Shown here piece after piece: positions 12,052 to 25,225 of a stretch of DNA of 64,000 nucleotides. Position 1 is the first letter of the stretch. Each line of letters begins with the position of its first letter. The notes beneath the pieces were generated by a model. The model saw nothing but the letters and a program-made list of their open reading frames with translations. It was not told where the DNA came from and did not search any database. Location: positions 62,001 through 126,000 of the forward strand of contig JALRMH010000049.1 of NCBI GenBank assembly GCA_026119935.1, given 5' to 3'. This stretch comes from Endothia cerciana. Its lineage: Eukaryota; Ascomycota; Sordariomycetes; Diaporthales; Cryphonectriaceae. The position numbers were made by a program, and so were the translations under genes.

Positions 12052-13754
12052 ATGGGACTCCGGTTGACCCCAGACGGAAGCAGTCATCATGACGATCTTG
12101 CGCAGTGTGGCAGCTTTAGGAACCCGAACCAGAGAACACCATCCCTCATTATCGACATGCTCGTCGTCGATGCTGCCCTTCCTGGTGGGGGTTCTAATCT
12201 TCGCTCGGGCGATCCGGCACATGAGATGTCCAGATCCTCGCAGGGTTATCTGACACGGTGCAACGCGGATTTGTTGAACTGCCTATCGCAGCAACTATCG
12301 CAGCTCTCGATATGCTACGTGTTCTGGTGCGCTCATCACATTGCAAAGGAGGATTCGCCCTTGTGCAAGCGGTCGGCCTGTCGGCCTGTCCACGACCACG
12401 ACCACGATCACGATCTGGAGCTGGGCGCTGCGATTCGTAACCCTCCTCGGGGTCGCCTCAACGCTCTTCCGCAGCGACGACGTCGTACATGGGTTTTGTC
12501 GCCAGATCGGGCAATTAATTGGAGTCCCACGTCTAACAGATTCCGAGCGGCTGCTACCCAACTTGTCCCCCATGTGCAGTGCCTTAGCAGAGTTCATCGG
12601 CCTTTTTGGGCTTGGGCTTATCGTCGTTTGAATTTTCGGGTCCATTTTTGCCTTCACATGGATCCCACGAAAGTCTGCAGAAGCCGAGTCGAGTCGAGCA
12701 CCACGCGTGGGCTACGACATACACAGCAGCATGGTGCAGAATTCTCAGGGTGTTGACGCGTGCATCCCCTTTTACTGAGATTAGCGCAACGTGGGTTGGG
12801 ACATGGCCAGGACCGTGCCGGGGCGGGATCCAGGCCCACCAAGCCAGGAACACAGACCTGATAGGCCAGGCACGTGGCAAGCCTCCCGGGGCACGCCCAG
12901 GGCTGTTATCTGGGCGCGAGGATGATGCCTGTCCTCGGCGACGACCTCTGAGCGACTCGAGATGACACCAGATAGGGAACCTCAAGTCGAAATCTGCGTA
13001 GTATCCCGGAGTGGCCATGTCGATGCGGCGGGGCGTGGACCCTGTCCGCGCTTCTGTTGACTGCTACCGTGCTGCAGATCCAGCGCCGCAGTCTGTGGCG
13101 GTCGAAAAGCCCTCTCACGGTGGGCAGCTGAAAGACCACGTCCCTTGCCCGTCGTGGCGTGCGATATCAGGTACCGCCCTGGTATTGTCGTACTGTATGT
13201 GGAGCATCTCTGGGTGTCTAGGCATGCTGGGCACGCCTAGGAGGTGATGATGGAGTCCTCCCGCGGGCAGAACCTCACCGGTACTTGCTCAGCTGGGAGC
13301 TAGCACGGAGGAGCGAACGAGCCGCATTGACCACACACCATGCTATACTCGACTGGGGTGCCCTTTCTCACAGGTGCGACGATACCATACCATACTGAGA
13401 ACGCTGCCATGGCCGGAGATCGAGAAGACGAGCCTGCACGGCCCAGGGAAGCTCGACCGGAGGGTGTGCTCGCGGAAGCATTTCAGCTGCGGCCCAACAT
13501 GTTAGAGTTTTGTGATGGCAGACGCCAAGTCCCCGAGGAATCGCGGACTCGACCAGATGCCCCAGACCCAGAGGCTCACAAATACCTCCACGGCGGAGCC
13601 GTTGGGTCTCCACCTTCCTCCTCGTGGTTCAGGTTGCCTCTCCTGTCTTCCTCGTCTGCGTCTGTGTCTGTGTCTGTGTGAAAAACCCCCAGCCTCTTGA
13701 CCATCTTCCCTCACAACATACAGGAGGACCGCCTGGCCGTGTAGCTATCCCACC
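12052..13754 (+). other. Upstream region of the glucan synthase gene
   Basis: No confident gene. Between about 12088 and 12631 three consecutive plus-strand frames each carry a hydrophobic stretch (around MLPFLVGVLIFARAI, ELPIAATIAALDMLRVLV and ALAEFIGLFGLGLIVV), which could be a small broken membrane-protein gene or one with introns I could not place. From about 13340 to the start codon at 13755 lies the presumed promoter and leader of the glucan synthase gene, including a pyrimidine-rich CTGTGT tract at about 13650-13680. Confidence 0.35.
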
Positions 13755-16700
13755 ATGGACAGCAGCCTGCCCCGCGTGGTCCTGGCCGTCGTCTGCTGGC
13801 TCGCCGGCACGACACAGGCCTTCCCATACGATGCTTCCCAGGTCGCCTGGAACCTCAACCAGGTGCAAGGAACGCGCACCGTCCTCGACTACTGGGGGGA
13901 GTGGGAGAACCATACCTTCAACCCCTCCCCGGAGAACTGGCGCATGCCTACGTACACCGTTTCCCTGGATCGGTATGCCGACGGAGACCCATCCAACAAT
14001 GAGGCCAACGGAACCCACTTCGAATACAGCTGGATGAGCGACCAGTTCAGGTTTGGCGGAGACGTCAAGGGCCTGATGAACGACCTGGACTATATCCAGG
14101 GGATGGGCATCAGGACCATCTATCTCATGGGGAGCCTTTTTATCAATATGCCCTGGGCCGCAGACAGCTTCAGCCCCCTGGACCTCACCGTCATCGACCA
14201 CCATCACGGCAGCATCGGGGAGTGGAGGGAGCTCATCACCGCCATCCACGACCGCGACATGTATATCATCCTAGACAACACCATGGGAACGTGAGTGGCT
14301 GGATATCCGCGCACTGCATCTTGGGGCCGCCTGCTGACCCTCCCGACAGCTTGGGAGACCTGCTCGGCTTCGAGGGCTCCATGAACCAGACGGCAGCCTT
14401 CGAATGGGGCGAGTATAATTATGGCTGGAAGACTGACCGGCGCTATGTGGACTTCGAGCCCGGCAACGACGTGGTCAACTGCACGTACCCGCGCATGTGG
14501 GATGACACCGGCGACCAGATCACCGTGAACCAGACTACCTGCCGCGACAGCGAGTTCGACTCATACGGTGACCTCCAGAACATTGGCAGCGTTGCCGTCT
14601 ACAAGAACCAGCTGGCTAAGTACGGCTCGGTCCAGGACCGGCTGAGGGAGTGGCGGAGCGACGTGCGCGACAAGATCCGGCACCTGTCCTGCATCCAGAT
14701 CGCCATGCTCGACATTGACGGCTTCCGCATGGACAAGGCCTTGCAGACGACAGCGGACGCGATGGCCGACTTTGCTGAATACCAGAGACGTAAGTATTCC
14801 TGTTTATTCTCTATAGAGATGTCCTACCTTTTATTCTTTTGGACAACTCAAGGATCTCACATGTCCAGGCTCTGCAACATGGTTTCTAACTCGTCACAGA
14901 ATGCGCGAGGACGTACGGCAAGGAAAACTTTATGATTATCGGCGAGGTTGTCGGCACGGACGAGCAGCAGGCTGTGTACATCGGGCGAGGCAAGGAGCCT
15001 AAAATGTACGGCGGTAACACTACGGTGGCTATAATGGCGACGAACGCGACCGCCGATGACGATGCGTACATCCGCGACACCGGCCTCTCAGCACTGGACG
15101 CTGCCGCATTTGCGTATACTATCTACGGTGCTCTGACCAGAGTCCTCGGGTAAGTGCTATCCAAACCTTGACCGCACTGAGGGGTGGCGCCCTTGTAGCA
15201 TGCGGCTAGGCATGGTGTCCAAACTGCTAATGCCCCCAACAGCCTCTCTGGTGACATAGGCATCGAAGGCACGGACTTCGTCCAGTTCTGGACCAACCTG
15301 GTCTTGCAGAACGATTTCCTCAATGCCAACACCGGCGCCTTCGATCCTCGGCATATGATGGGCACCACGACCCAGGATGTCTTCCGGTGGCCAGCTGTGG
15401 AGAACGGCACCCAGAGGCAGCTGCTCGGCCAGTTCATCACCTACCTCATCCTTCCTGGGTCGCCGATGCTGTACTGGGGTGAGGAGCAGAGCCTGTATAT
15501 CGTCGATTCTACCGCGAGCAATTACATTTAGTAAGTCCCAAATCAGAAGCATTTCCTCCTTGGCTCCCCTCTCGCGAGGTAATCTGTCGTTCTAACGGGT
15601 GAACAGTGGCCGACAGCCCATGAGCAGCAGCCGCGCATGGCAGCTGCACGGCTGTTACAAGCTGGGAGACGACACCTACACAGGCCAGCCGCTGCTGTCC
15701 GGGCCAGCAACGACGGGCTGTGAGGACGACAGCGTCAGTCTGGACCACAAGGATCCGTCACATCCCACGAGAAACGTCCTGAAGAGGGTCTTTGAAATGC
15801 GCCGGCAGTACCCCGTGCTGAATGACGGGTGGGGCTTGCAAGGGCTGTCCAACCAAACCACCAATTACTACCTGAACGGCAGCGGAGACATTCCCACGCC
15901 CTTTGGGATGTGGAGTGTGTATCGTTCACAAGCCTCAGCAGCGCAGGACCTCACCTCATCCGGCGGCCAAGGTGACCAGGGAGTCTGGCTGATGTATTCG
16001 AACCTGAATGTGTCTAAGGACTTCTCCTTCGACTGCCAGAGTGAGACTGGTGCCCTAGTTGCCCCTTTTGTTCCTGGCACGAAGGTGCAGAACCTGTTCT
16101 ACCCGTACGACGAACACATCATCGAGAACACCACAAGCACTGTTATCATCAACGGTACGACACACACGGGTGGCTGCCTCTCCAACATCACATTAGGCGC
16201 CTGGGGATACAAGGCCTTCGTCCCTAGAGATGCCTACTCCTCCCCGGCGCCTTCTATCACCGAAATCGTCCCATCCCACGACGAGCGAATTTTATCGACC
16301 GTCGGTCTCGAGGAAACGCAGACGTTGCCGATCGAGATCCATTTCTCCCAGCAGATGGACTGCGATGCGGTCTTGGCCGCACTGTCTGTGAACTCTACGA
16401 CGGTCGCTGGCGTCGTGGCGCAGGTCAGCAGCGAGAGCGTCGCCTGCAGTATCCTCAACGACCCTGATGCAACTATATACTCCGGCCAGCCCGCTGGGCT
16501 GTGGAAGTTCACCGCAACCCTCGAGGATGTCGCCCACGGCATCCACACCTTAACTATCACCAATGCCACATCCGCAAACGGGACGTACACCAATGCTGTT
16601 GACCGGTTCATGTTCCGCCTCGGCGCGGAGGACAACCCTATTGTCTTTCCCTCGACCGGCAACTACTCGACCGAACTCCTCCACCGCAACGACTCTACAG

Positions 16701-19700
16701 GCGAGCTGTATATCACCCAGCGCGCACCAGGAGCCGACAAGTTCCGGTACTCGCGGACGTATGGCTCCAGTTGGAGCAACTGGACAGACTACACAGACGC
16801 CAGCATCAACACCACGTTCGAGAGCCAGGCATGGTCCGGCACCGCGGAGCAGGCCTGGGACGGTCAGCATGTCATGGTGCAGTACTGGTCCCGCATGGCC
16901 GGCAGCGCGACTCATATGCAGCACGGCGACCTGCCCGCCACCGAGGCGCGGCGCTGGCCGCATGCCTATGTGCTCGGCGGGTGGAATACATGGGGGTATG
17001 ACGGTGGCCTCGCGAGCGCCATGCACCTCGCCTCCTCGTGGGTGGACAGCAACGAGACCGTTTGGGCATTCGGTCTGGCTGCCGAGTGGCCTACCACGAC
17101 TCAGATTAATGTCTGGGGTATGAATCCTGACGGCGAGCCCGATAAGACGATGCAATACGGTGACGTCGACGGCGACAATGTGCTCGACTGGCTGCCGCCG
17201 AACACGCTGGCGACCAACGTGATCACCCTCGACAAAGGTCCCGGAATGCCATATGTTGGCTGGCGGCTCGAGGTCAATGACGGCTCATACAGGTTCAAGG
17301 TGGTACCAGCGGGCAATGCCCACTATCAGGCTGCGCTGTCGTTCTTGTTGGCGTTTGTACCAATACTCACCACAGGCCTGGCGGTCTTCGCATATTTCCG
17401 CTCGTACTATACGGTCAGGATGAACCAGATCGGTACCGCCGATATTGGCGGCTTCTGGGGCCGTACCAGAACCGCGCTGCTCGATTCCGTTGTCGCATTC
17501 CGCAAGCCCATGCCCGAGCATAAGGGGAAAGCCGTGGAAGCCATGGCCGTGGCCGCGCATCGCCGGACCACCCTGATCGCAACCATGGAGTACGAGATTG
17601 ACGATTGGAACATCAAGATCAAGATCGGCGGCCTCGGCAAGATGGCCTCGCTCATGGGCAGTGAGGCTCTCGCGCACCAGAATCTGATATGGGTCATCCC
17701 CTGCGTCGGAGGGATCGACTACCCCGTCGACACCCCCGCGGAGCCGATGATCGTCACCATCAACAAGCAGCAATACACTGTCTCAGTGCAGTACCACGTG
17801 GTTCGCAATATCACCTTTGTCCTCCTCGACACACCCGTCTTCCGGGAGAGAACCAAGGCCGACCCGTACCCGCGTCGCATGGACGATATCGAGTCGGCGA
17901 TCTACTATAGCGCGTGGAACGCTTGCATCGCCGAGGCCATCAAGCGGTTCCCAGTCGATCTGTACTATATTAACGACTATCACGGTACGCTGGCTCCGCT
18001 CTATCTGCTGCCTCGCACGATCCCGGTGTCCTTGGCCTTGCATAACGCCGAGTTCCAAGGCATGTGGGGCCTCCGAAGCAAAAGTGAGATGGCTGAAGTC
18101 TGCAGTGTGTTCAACCTGCCGAAGGAGACGATAAAACAGTTCGCTCAGTTCGACAAGGTGTTCAACATGCTGTACGCGGGTGCCAGCTACCTCCGCCAGT
18201 TCCAGGGCGGGTATGGTGCCGTCGGCGTCTCGAAGAAGTACGGCACGAGAGCGTATAAGCGGTATCCTATCTTCTGGGGTCTATCGGAGATTGGTTCCCT
18301 GCCAAATCCGGACCCAGATGACATGGCCGAGCTGGACACAGCAACGGAGAAAGAGAAGATACAGGACATCACCATCGACGAGGAGGCCGAGAGGAAGAGA
18401 GGATCTCTGAGGGAACAGGCCCAACAGTGGGCTGGGCTAGGAATCAACCCAAATGCTGAGCTATTCGTCTTCGTCGGCCGCTGGTCACTCCAGAAAGGCG
18501 TCGACCTTATCGCAGACGTCTTTCCTGCCATCATGGACAAGCACAAGGACGTGCAGCTCATCTGTATCGGCCCCACGATCGATAACCACGGCAGATTCGC
18601 TGCTCTCAAGCTCGAGAAAATGATGCAACGATACCCCGGGCGCGTCTATTCCAAGCCTGAGTTCACGCCCATCCCGTCTTTTGTCCACAGCGGTGCGGAG
18701 TTCGCACTCATGCCTTCGCGAGACGAGCCGTTCGGCCTTGTTGCCGTCGAGTTCGGTCGCAAAGGTGCGCTCGGCGTTGGATCCCGTGTTGGTGGGCTCG
18801 GCTCTATGCCTGGATGGTGGTTCACGATCGAGTCGACCGAGACGAAGCATCTCCTGCGGCAGTTTAAGTCGGCCATCAAGTCCGCACTCGCATCGTCTCA
18901 AGAGACGAGACGGGTGATGCGAGCGCGCTCCCTACTGCAGCGGTTCCCCGTAATGCAGTGGTTGCACGACCTCGAGATTCTGCAGAGCCAGTCCATCAAG
19001 GCTCATAGCAGCATCAAGAAGGGCTCCAAACTCAATAATCTCCTGATGCCCGGTGCCTCCCGGCCGTCCTCGGACACGTCGACGCCGATCCCACCTCCGC
19101 CGCCCGAGTCTACCCTGCCCAGCACCGCTCTCCCCTCGCCGACCAACACAGCCCCTGGCACAGCCGCACCGTCCACTGTGGTCAGTCGTGCTGCCAGTCT
19201 TGCTGGCAGTAGAGCATCGAGTCCCACACGGGGCCGCTCGGACTCGTTAGGCGCCCACAGCAGACGCGTCCCGTACTACCTCTCGATGACCACGGAGTCG
19301 GAGCCCGGATCAGGAACACTAACTCCCGCCTCGATGATTTCACCCACAACACCACGATTTACGTCCGGCTTCTCCCGCGTGAAGTCGTCAACCGCCATGG
19401 GTAACCTTCTGGCCTCAAGGCTGAGCGCCCTTGAAGAGGGCGAGCGGACGCAATCGCAGGCTGATCTCTCGTACTACACATCACAGCAGTCTAGCGAAGG
19501 CCACAACATACAATCTAGCAGCCACTATAGTGGCCACGACGACCACGGTGAACAAGCTGACCCTTACTGGCGCACTTTCTTTAATACCTTTCCGGCCAAT
19601 AACCCATCCGTGCTCTCGCTTGACACAGTTGTGGGCGAGCGCAGGGATTTCGAGCTGCAAAAGGTGGAGCCCTTCTTCAACGACCCCAAGGGCGAGTACT

Positions 19701-21332
19701 ACAACGCCTTCGGACAGCTGCTGGACTCGCACGATGGGAGCCTGTCGTCGGATAAGCTGTGCGTGGAGGGATACATCCGGCGATCAGAGAAGGACTGGTT
19801 CGAGAAGTTCTATGATGCCAAGCTAGGCAAGAAGTCGCCGACGGTGTTCAACCTAGCATTGAGATCGGCGTCGTCACTCAAGGAAGACAGCGGCAGCAAC
19901 AACGGCACGAACAACGATGAGTTCAATCTCGGCCCAGACTATTCGCCGCCCACGGGCTTGAAGAAGCTCCTGCGGTTTAAGCTTGGGGACTGGCCGCTCT
20001 ACGCGTTCCTCCTGGCATTGGTAAGCTCCATATATGCTCAACCCGAATAATTCCCTGGCCTCACCTGCTAATCCTTTCTCACAGGGCCAAATTCTTGCTG
20101 CCAACTCGTACCAAATTACACTCCTGACCGGCCAAAACGGCCAGTCTGCCGAGCAAGTGTACATCACCTCGGGCGTCTACCTCGGCGGCTCCATCTTCTG
20201 GTGGCTCCTGTTCCGCCGCTTTCAACTCGTCATTTCCATCTCGCTGGCCTTCGCCCTCTATGGCGCCGCCTTCTTCGTCCTCGCCGTCACCCCGTACACC
20301 GCCACCTCGTTCCAGACGACGGTCCTCCATTATTTCGCCACGGCGCTCTACGCCGTCGCCTCGTCCAGCGGATTCCTGTTCTTCACGCAGAACTTCCTCA
20401 CCGAGGGCGGCAACCCGGTCAAGACGTGGATGTTCCGGGCCTGCACCATCCAGGGCACGCAGCAGATTTACATTGCTGCGCTGTGGTACTGGGGCTCTTA
20501 CGCTAGCACGCTGGTAAACGAGGGCACCACGCTCATCAGCTCGTCCTCCCGCATCGTCACGGCCGTGTGCATCCCCATCGCCATTCTCCTGTGGGTCGTC
20601 GCGACGGTGCTCTTTATGGGCCTGCCAGACGCGTACAGGGTGAAGCCGGGCCACGTGACTGCATTCTACCGGTCGCTGCTGCGGCGCAAGGTGGTTGTGT
20701 GGTTCCTGATCGCCGCATTCATCCAGAACTACTTCCTCTCCGCGCCTTACGGAAGGAGCTGGACTTACCTGTGGACGTCCCAATCCGCCCCGGCCTGGGC
20801 CATCGCCCTCCTGGTGCTGCTCTTCTTCGTCGGCGTGTGGGCCGCCATCCTCGCCGCTATGGCGTACCTGTCCAAAGAGCACTCCTGGCTCGTGCCCATC
20901 GTCGCCATCGGCCTGGGCGCCCCGCGCTGGGCACAGGAGCTCTGGGGTACCTCGGGCGCGGCCCTGTACATGCCGTGGGCCGGCGCAGCGCCCATCGCGG
21001 GGGCGCTGCTGGGCCGGTGCCTGTGGCTGTGGCTTGGCGTCCTCGACACGGTGCAGGGCGTCGGATTCGGCATGATCCTGCTGCAGACCCTCGGCCGCTT
21101 CCACGTCAGCTGGACGGTCCTCGGCGCCCAGGTCATCGGCTCCGTCGGCACGATGCTCGCCCGGGCGAGCGCGCCGGACAAGGTCGGCCCCGGGCCCGTG
21201 TTCCCGAACCTTGCGATGGACCTGTGGGACGGGGTGAACAACGTGTGGTTCTGGGTGCCGCTGTTCTTCCAGCTTGCCATATGTGTTGGGTTCTTTTTCT
21301 TTTTCAGGAAGGAGCAGCTTATGAAACCTTGA
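13755..21332 (+). CDS. ags1: Alpha-1,3-glucan synthase
   Basis: This large plasma-membrane enzyme makes cell-wall alpha-1,3-glucan. Six exons (13755-14290, 14350-14789, 14900-15149, 15243-15530, 15607-20020, 20085-21332) sum to 7176 nt, coding 2391 residues, the usual size for the family. Order of parts: a signal peptide (about residues 1-22, ending GTTQA); an extracellular GH13 alpha-amylase-like domain with GFRMD (nucleophile Asp307) and MIIGEV (acid/base Glu341); a membrane segment near residues 1078-1100; a cytosolic GT5 glycogen-synthase-like domain starting near KIGGLG (Lys about 1177) with the SRDEPFG region near 1542; a Ser/Pro-rich linker (about 1645-1770); and a multi-spanning C-terminal region from about 1965. 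All catalytic landmarks and junctions are intact, so it should be functional. The neighbours offer no related wall gene. Confidence 0.97.
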
Positions 21333-22329
21333 GCTGTACGCATACGTACATATGTATGCTGGCCCGGTCGGCGTTATTTCCAGGTTTTCCTTTTTTCTCT
21401 TTTTTCCCGGGGGGGGGGGGCGTTCTACGTGAGCGTTTGGAATTTTACATATAGATATAGATATATACACAGACCTTGGTTAGGTCGCTAGAATCCTAAT
21501 TGTCAATGTATAGAAGTCAGTGTTCGTCAATCGGAACTAGTGTCAATATCTTCATTTTCAGAAGGCTGTCCACGCAGAACTGGGATTCCGCGCACTTTTT
21601 CTTCTCCCAGGAATCTAGAAAATCGATATGGCGTAATTCGTGAAGAAATGTTCCCCTATAGGATCTTATAGACCTCCGACCGGTGAGATGCTTAAGCTCA
21701 CTCCTTTAGAACCGGGACAAGTGCTCTGCCGCAGCGACCCCCATGGGCCTAGTAGGACCAGTGGCAGTCCGCGATATCAGATTCGATTTTGGCTACAGTC
21801 TGTCAGCCGGGAGTTTTTCCCCTTGGTTTATTCCCCCCCCCCCCCCCCCACTGTTGCACCCCCTTCCCCCTCTTTTTTTTTTATTTTTTTGGGGGGGTGG
21901 GGGGTTAATAATCTAGGTTTATCTCTGAAGCAGTCGACTACAGTCCAGCCGATTAATCTGAGTATCTCCACGGAAGTTCATCATTCGCGAATGTTTCTGC
22001 AGAGAACGTTGGTTATCATTGGACTTAAGGGACTGGACATCACACCTACACCTTCCCCTTCTTCCCCCGGCGTGCAGATCTCACAGAAAGATACTGGAAG
22101 TCTGCTCTGACCACCACTGTGTTACTTAACTGGGCCGGCTGCGGAGAATTTTGATTTAGGATAATTACAATGAAAAGGATACAGTGGTATTATCTATCTG
22201 TGCAGTGACTATTCGAGTTTGTCACGTCTCCTCACGTCGAGCTCAATTGTGCAAATATTAATTGTCATGAGCGGTATATTCCTTACGTGCAAAGTGATGG
22301 GACGCAGGTCACATCATAAATGATCACTA
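21333..22329. other. Spacer between glucan synthase and transposon
   Basis: This holds the 3' flank of the glucan synthase gene and homopolymer-rich sequence. A G10 run lies at about 21412-21421 and a long C tract at about 21833. One open frame of 156 codons crosses the C tract and is not credible as a gene. Confidence 0.5.
21833..21905. repeat. Poly-C / poly-T / poly-G tract
   Basis: A run of 17 C is followed by C-rich, T-rich and then G-rich blocks. It is low-complexity sequence about 430 bp upstream of the transposon end. Run length may be unreliable in the assembly. Confidence 0.8.
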
Positions 22330-22387
22330 AGTCAGAGGGGGGGTTTTCGGCCACCCGGGGTTTTCGGCCACCCCGGCCGTCCTCACC
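22330..22387. repeat. Left terminal inverted repeat of the transposon
   Basis: This 58-bp end pairs with the right end. It contains the motif GGTTTTCGGCCACCC twice in tandem, then GGCCGTCCTCACC at its inner edge. The doubled motif could form two transposase-binding sites (inference). Confidence 0.93.
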
Positions 22388-22427
22388 ACATACACACACA
22401 CATATATATATTAACTACTTTTCTATC

Positions 22428-24035
22428 CTATTCACCCACCACGATGCAATCCTCCTCATCAGTAGGTAATTCGACATCTTTCTCTTCATCCAGACTATCC
22501 TTATGTCGATTGACTGCATTTTGAGCCCTCTGTATAGCTTCAATCCCTGCAAACTTCGAATTCGGGCTTATATCGACCTTTCTTCTTTTACCAGGCCTCT
22601 GAGCCTCAATCTGCCTCTTCAATGCCTTATTTTCCTCTAATGCCTTAGCGAATTCGAGGTCTCTTTCATCATATGCCTTTTGTATCTTCCTGGATAGTAT
22701 ACAGCGGCCTGAGTCTGTTGAAAGATGGTGCCGATTCTCCTGCAGCTGATAATATAGCTGTCTGGCTTTTCGAGAAGTTGAAAAAATAACTAGCTGGCTT
22801 GAGGAAGCTTTCCTAGAAAGCTTAGGCGCTGTTGATTATATTGAGCCTGAATTTAGCTGGATCTGAGTGCCTAGTTGACTGTTTTCGAGGAGAAGAGGAC
22901 TCAAAAGCGCTTTAGAAGGCCTTAAAGGCTACAGACTAGTTGCTTTCTATCCAGATCGGATATTCTAGCTAGAAAGGCCTTCCAGGCGAGCTAGATGATA
23001 GTTCTCAAGAAATAATCGCTTGCTAAAGATCGTTGAATTCCCTTATTAGCCTAAACTACTGACTTTTTTTCTATATACTCGTTTAAGAGATGAAAAAACC
23101 CCTAGATCAAGGGGCTGAAGAACATAAGAGGTATAAGGAGGCAAGTAAAGCAGCAGGATGTTATTTTGAAAGCATTTATATATAAACTTATTAGTTTTAT
23201 AGCTGCTGTAGCTATCTAAGATTAATAGTCTGGCTTCTAAGGCGTCTGCTAGCTGGCTGCTAGAAATAAAGATCTTTTCAAGCTATTCAAGTGCTATTTT
23301 ATTATTAGTCTATCTGTTTTGCGTAGTAGTGAATTACCAGCCTTTAAAAGGCTTTAAATCAACAGGAAACTATTATTATTATACTATTTGCTCTTTAAAA
23401 ATTACCAGAGGAAAGAGATAGCTACCAGTAGCAGAGACACACTTGATGAAAGAGGTCTAGGCTTTTGATCCAGGCTCTTTCCTCTGAATTGAACGCGAAG
23501 AGGAGCCTCCGAGGACTAATCCATTCTCTCCTTGGCCTTCTATAAGGCCGGCTTCATCCATATTCCATCGATTAGCTGGCTTGATGGCTTGGATCTGAGG
23601 AAGATTGAAAAGACGGAACCAGGGCTGAATTACTTTTGTTGTAGCTCTATTAGTTCGTTCAGAAGCAATCCGTCGAGTCTTCCTGACTCGTATCTCTGGA
23701 TTTCTCTTCAAAAAAGCCTGAGTCCATTTAGTCCCAAGGGCTTGAGGGTCTCCACGGATCTCGAGGATCTGTTGAGCAAAGTGCCTGAGTTCTGAATAGC
23801 TGGGTGGAAGGCCTAGGCTTTCCTGAATAAGGATCCATTCAGCAAGTCTTCTTTCTTGGTCAATAGAGAGCCTTTGCTGGTTTTCGTGGGCTGTTTTATG
23901 CGATTCTTTTCCTTCCAGACGAGCTTGAAGAGTAGTCCTTGGGATGCCCTATTTCTTCGAGGCCTGCCGCTGAGACAAGCCTTTTCTGATAGCCTCGATG
24001 GCCTGATTTAGCTCAAACTCGGAATATGGCTTCAT
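22428..24035 (-). pseudogene. Pogo-like transposase, inactivated by stop codons
   Basis: The frame starts at ATG 24033-24035 (MKPYSEFELNQAIEAIRKG), a helix-turn-helix N-terminus typical of pogo transposases, then a CENP-B-like DNA-binding part (ERRLAEWILIQE, PPSYSELRHFA). The DDE domain follows: NRWNMDEAGLIEGQGENG contains the first catalytic Asp, LLILDSYSS the second, and PPYTSYVLQPLDLGVF the conserved region after it. A charged C-terminus (PGKRRKVD, LPTDEEDC) closes the protein near 22430. Roughly ten in-frame stops interrupt it, including TAG where the family has Trp (in KAWTSF, QNRW and EWLEK contexts). TGG-to-TAG is a C-to-T change at CpA on the other strand, the RIP signature. The product cannot be made. 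Confidence 0.9.
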
Positions 24036-24127
24036 GATAGTCGTATGAAGGTTTGTTGAGAAGATGAAGTTATCTGGATCAAAATTGGTTGAGGAAAAGC
24101 TATCAAACTGAAGGGGGTTGAAGAAGC

Positions 24128-24186
24128 GGTGAGGACGGCCGGGGTGGCCGAAAACCCCGGGTGGCCGAAAACCCCCCCCTCTGACT
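24128..24186. repeat. Right terminal inverted repeat of the transposon
   Basis: This 59-bp end is the reverse complement of the left one with one extra C in the homopolymer. The doubled inner motif is kept, and TA follows at 24187. Confidence 0.93.
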
Positions 24187-25225
24187 TACGGCAATCCAAA
24201 CAACAGCCATCGCCGCCAACAAGACACATAAACACTCATGGAAATTTGTACGGATTTACACTTTACTTTGCTGCTGGCGCACTTCTCCCCGAGATGTGTG
24301 TTGTCTAGTAACGGGTCTGGAGGGCAAATCCGATGCTTCGCATTCCGAATAAGCGGAAATCCAACCGATACGCACCACAAGACTGATCAATTGGAATAGG
24401 CTGACCGCGTAAGCCTAAGTTGATTTAGGGACCGGAACAGGGGCATATTCAGCTCAAGTATCTCCGTCTCTAGGAACCCACAGAACATTGCCGGTGATAC
24501 CGAAATATAATGCTGAGAACGGCCCATGGGTAACATCATGACTAGACCTCGACGGATCCTCCTGTTCACGGTACACTCTCGCAGTCACTTGAGGATCTGA
24601 GCGAGGCGCTCAGACAGGCCATAGGACATGATACTTTGCTCGAAGCCTCAGGAGGGGGGAGGTAGAGCCCAGATTGCTACATAAATAGTCGATCAAAAGA
24701 TCAGCGTTGCATTCATTCGGTACTTTTGCCGACATAATACGGCACCAAGGCTGGATACGCACTTGAAACCCATTAACTCGCATATGCGGATGGTAGAATG
24801 ATGTATAGGCATCAGAATTAAGACCCGATCAGGCTGTATGCACAAAAGCGAGTCCCGGAGGTCTATCTGTGCAGTGGAGACCTCTTTTTGATGTCCCGCT
24901 GGACGATGCGCGAGCCGCTCGACGTGTTGCGACGAAACATGGAAGAGAAGTCGCTTCGTTCGTGTGGAGCGGAAATGGTCCAGATATGAGGAAGCGCCTG
25001 CTATATAGTACGTGGAATCTTTATGCCTTAGGAATTTGTACCCTTACGGAATCCGCTTTGGGTTGAATACTCTCCGTTCTATAGGAGAAAGGCTGATGGA
25101 GCAGTGTCGAAGTCCTCATTCTACCGCAGAGGTTATCACTGGTGTATATTTTGCCCTCCGCTTAATGTTGCGTCTGGATCGGAATCCAAGCATACTGACG
25201 TTTGAATATAACTGCGGTATTAGAT
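24187..25225. other. Spacer after the transposon
   Basis: No gene is supported. Small frames (under 75 codons) occur on both strands. The missing first exon of the Kelch pseudogene, if it survives, should lie here, but I could not find a signal peptide joined to it. Confidence 0.45.

Larger units (their letters stand above)
22330..24186 (-). mobile_element. Pogo/Fot1-type Tc1-mariner DNA transposon (inactivated)
   Basis: The element is 1857 bp, bounded by a TA dinucleotide on each side (22328-22329 and 24187-24188), the target duplication of Tc1/mariner elements. Its ends are near-perfect inverted repeats of 58 and 59 bp that differ only in one G-run length (7 versus 8). They begin AGTCAGAGG, close to the AGTCAAG start of Fusarium Fot1 ends (family knowledge). 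The interior carries one minus-strand pogo-like transposase with many stop codons. The middle (about 22850-23450) is clearly AT-richer than the flanks, as expected after RIP. The intact ends beside a ruined transposase mean it could move only if another copy supplied the enzyme. Confidence 0.93.

Noticed and set aside
20079..21470. 463-codon minus-strand open frame
   Set aside because: It mirrors the membrane region of the glucan synthase. Its product is charged and low-complexity with no domain, an antisense shadow of GC-rich coding DNA.
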